NCBI RefSeq assembly: GCF_000022485.1
Contig: NC_012623.1
Location: 992,001-1,056,000, forward strand
Direction of reading: 5' to 3'
Length of the DNA: 64,000 nucleotides
Source: Sulfolobus islandicus Y.N.15.51
Lineage (GTDB): Archaea; Thermoproteota; Thermoprotei_A; Sulfolobales; Sulfolobaceae
A program made the translations under genes and the position numbers. The notes under the pieces are model-generated. The model saw only the letters and a list, made by a program, of their open reading frames with translations. It had not been told where the DNA came from and made no database searches. This document shows, piece after piece, positions 62,630 to 64,000 of the stretch; the first letter of the stretch is position 1; every line of letters begins with the position of its first letter.

Positions 62630-64000
62630 ACATATAAGGACCTTCTTTTACATAGCCTCTTTTAGCATAGTATTCTCGAGCACCTATTCCAGATAAAACA
62701 GAAATTTTCCGCATATCGAATTCCTCTCTCGCAATCTTTTCAGCTTCGCTTAATAACTTACTTCCATACCCCCTATGTTGGAAACCCAATTCATCCCAGC
62801 TTCCTATAGGTACTTCTATCCCGTATACGTGAAGTTCTCTTACTATGGCCGTCTTTCCATCTATCTCTTTTCTATGAGCCTTATTTGATGTTATTCTTAA
62901 TCGTAAATAACCTATTAAAATCTCTTTTTCATCCTCAAAAGATAGGAAAATTTCAGTACCTTCACTTGCTTCATAAACTTCCTTGTAAAGATGAATTTTA
63001 GTATGATCTGGTAATAATCCCCTATGTTGCCACATCATCCCAACTTCCCTAAATCTAATTTCATTAATCTTAATTCCTTTCTCCAAGACCTTTTTCTCTA
63101 CCAATTCTCTTAAGTTTCCCTTTTTGTTACCATCTAAGATTACATTAGCAGGAATATCTCTTTGTATTCTCATCACTCTAACCCATTTAGGAATATATCT
63201 ATACATTTCAGATATTAATTCAATTAAAGTCTCCGTACCATAAGGCTTATATAATCCCCTTCTCCATAAATTCGCTAACGGCGCAGTTTCAACTACTAAG
63301 GTAGGATATATTTTCAACATATCCGGCCTAAAATTAGGATCAGAAAATATTGTCTTAAATGCCTCCAGATCCTTATCAAGATCTGATTTAGGAAGACCAA
63401 GCATTACATGATAGACCACTTTGAACCCTGAATCCTTCAGTATTCTAGTAGATTCTATGGAATCTTTTACGGTATGACCCCTATTGGTGAACTTTAAAAT
63501 GTCATCGTATACAGTTTGCACTCCTAATTCAACTTTGGTTGCACCTAATCTTAGCATTTGATCTGCGTGCCACTCCTTAGCCCAATCCGGTTTCGTTTCA
63601 ATCGTCATTCCTACACAACGTACTTCTGCCTTTTCGTTTTTCACTTGTGCATCTTCTAAATATACAAAAGAAGGTTTATCATAACTAGGAAATCTATTCA
63701 TAGCCTCTAAGGCATAGGTCACAAACCAATCTTGATAATCTATGGGTAATGATAGGAAAGTACCACCCATTATTATTAACTCTACTTTACTTGGAGTATG
63801 TCCATTCTCAACATATTGTCTTAATCTTGACTGTACTTGATGGAATGGATCATAATCGTTTTCTATTGCCCTCATTAAAGTGGGTTCTCTACCATAGTAG
63901 CTTTGGGGGGTATCCACATCTACTCCTCCGGGACAGAATACACACTTTCCATGCGGACAAGAATGCGGGTGAGTCATTATCGATACTATCGTAACGCCAG
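62613..64000 (-). CDS. elp3: Elp3 tRNA-uridine modification enzyme (5' end beyond window)
   Basis: At least 462 residues are visible. The frame stays open to the window edge ([19 protein letters not shown]), so the N-terminus is outside. The radical SAM cluster motif is [12 protein letters not shown], followed by [24 protein letters not shown] and [11 protein letters not shown]. The C-terminal lysine-acetyltransferase domain has [21 protein letters not shown]. Archaeal Elp3 makes 5-carboxymethyluridine at tRNA position 34 from acetyl-CoA and SAM without the other Elongator subunits. It is convergent with the Trm9-like gene. Confidence 0.95.
   Translation of the reverse strand, partial: GVTIVSIMTHPHSCPHGKCVFCPGGVDVDTPQSYYGREPTLMRAIENDYDPFHQVQSRLRQYVENGHTPSKVELIIMGGTFLSLPIDYQDWFVTYALEAMNRFPSYDKPSFVYLEDAQVKNEKAEVRCVGMTIETKPDWAKEWHADQMLRLGATKVELGVQTVYDDILKFTNRGHTVKDSIESTRILKDSGFKVVYHVMLGLPKSDLDKDLEAFKTIFSDPNFRPDMLKIYPTLVVETAPLANLWRRGLYKPYGTETLIELISEMYRYIPKWVRVMRIQRDIPANVILDGNKKGNLRELVEKKVLEKGIKINEIRFREVGMMWQHRGLLPDHTKIHLYKEVYEASEGTEIFLSFEDEKEILIGYLRLRITSNKAHRKEIDGKTAIVRELHVYGIEVPIGSWDELGFQHRGYGSKLLSEAEKIAREEFDMRKISVLSGIGAREYYAKRGYVKEGPYMSKQLI

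Overview
The window is a dense, A+T-rich stretch of chromosome from a thermoacidophilic crenarchaeon of the Sulfolobales. From memory of protein sequences it is closest to Saccharolobus (Sulfolobus) solfataricus or S. islandicus. The evidence is the gene content: reverse gyrase, Cdc48, PCNA3, an archaeal TFB, Rpo7, Rpo12/RpoP and Spt4, eukaryote-like ribosomal proteins (S6e, S15, S24e, S25e, S27ae), an ESCRT-III/CdvB protein, Kae1-Bud32, XPB-Bax1, and promoters with a TATA box about 26 bp upstream of the start codon (leaderless transcripts). Genes inside operons instead overlap (ATGA, TTGA) or follow a GGTGA-type ribosome site. I saw no insertion sequence, CRISPR array, integrase or replication origin, so this looks like core chromosome.

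Layout. 1-1.8 kb: a four-gene riboflavin operon (ribB-ribC-ribH-arfA), with arfA cut by the window edge. 2-4 kb: a DUF2208-like membrane protein and cobyrinate diamide synthase. 4.1-11.3 kb: an information-processing run on the plus strand (PCNA3, a split MetE-like methionine synthase pair, S15, S6e, aIF2-gamma, a PIN nuclease, Rpo7, Spt4, dephospho-CoA kinase), with CbiX on the other strand. 11.3-20 kb: a C/D box sRNA, phosphoglycerate mutase, Cdc48, reverse gyrase, a catalytically degenerate nitrilase homologue and S25e. 20-23 kb: a TrmB-like regulator, a 50-residue RHH protein, a second C/D box sRNA, TrmI and two A-type ATPase stalk subunits. 23-28.9 kb: aldo-keto reductase, XTP pyrophosphatase, Bud32, Kae1, S27ae, S24e, a His-type Thi4 and UbiX. 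28.9-33 kb: a minus-strand set led by GlyRS and containing tRNA endonuclease plus four poorly characterised proteins. 33-36.2 kb: agmatinase, RpoP, aIF1, TFB, tRNA-Gln, tRNA-Gly and a third C/D box sRNA. 36-44 kb: a CobD-like aminotransferase, GtrA, AlaX, an Hsp20-like protein, CdvB1, TrpRS, a triple-HTH protein, DUF72, LysE, a folate enzyme and small regulators. 44.2-47.8 kb: a tight minus-strand operon pairing a site-2 protease with a rhomboid protease, two very small proteins, a Fap7/AK6 kinase and an Nbp35/Mrp ATPase. 47.9-56.3 kb: an MMPL transporter, a ThiR-type regulator, a second NurA-like/HerA-like pair, a SelB-like pseudo-GTPase and an alcohol dehydrogenase. 56.4-64 kb: XPB-Bax1, a B12-binding radical SAM protein, a PmbA/TldD-like protein, a Trm9-like methyltransferase and Elp3 (cut by the right edge).

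RNA processing and modification recur throughout: three C/D box guide RNAs, TrmI, Kae1-Bud32, tRNA endonuclease, AlaX, Elp3 with a Trm9-like methyltransferase, and two tRNA genes. Thiamine supply (Thi4 and ThiR) and cobalamin (CbiA, CbiX, CobD-like, a B12-binding radical SAM enzyme) also recur at separate places. The least explained parts are the double intramembrane protease operon, the NurA/HerA-like locus and the GlyRS-led set of unknowns.
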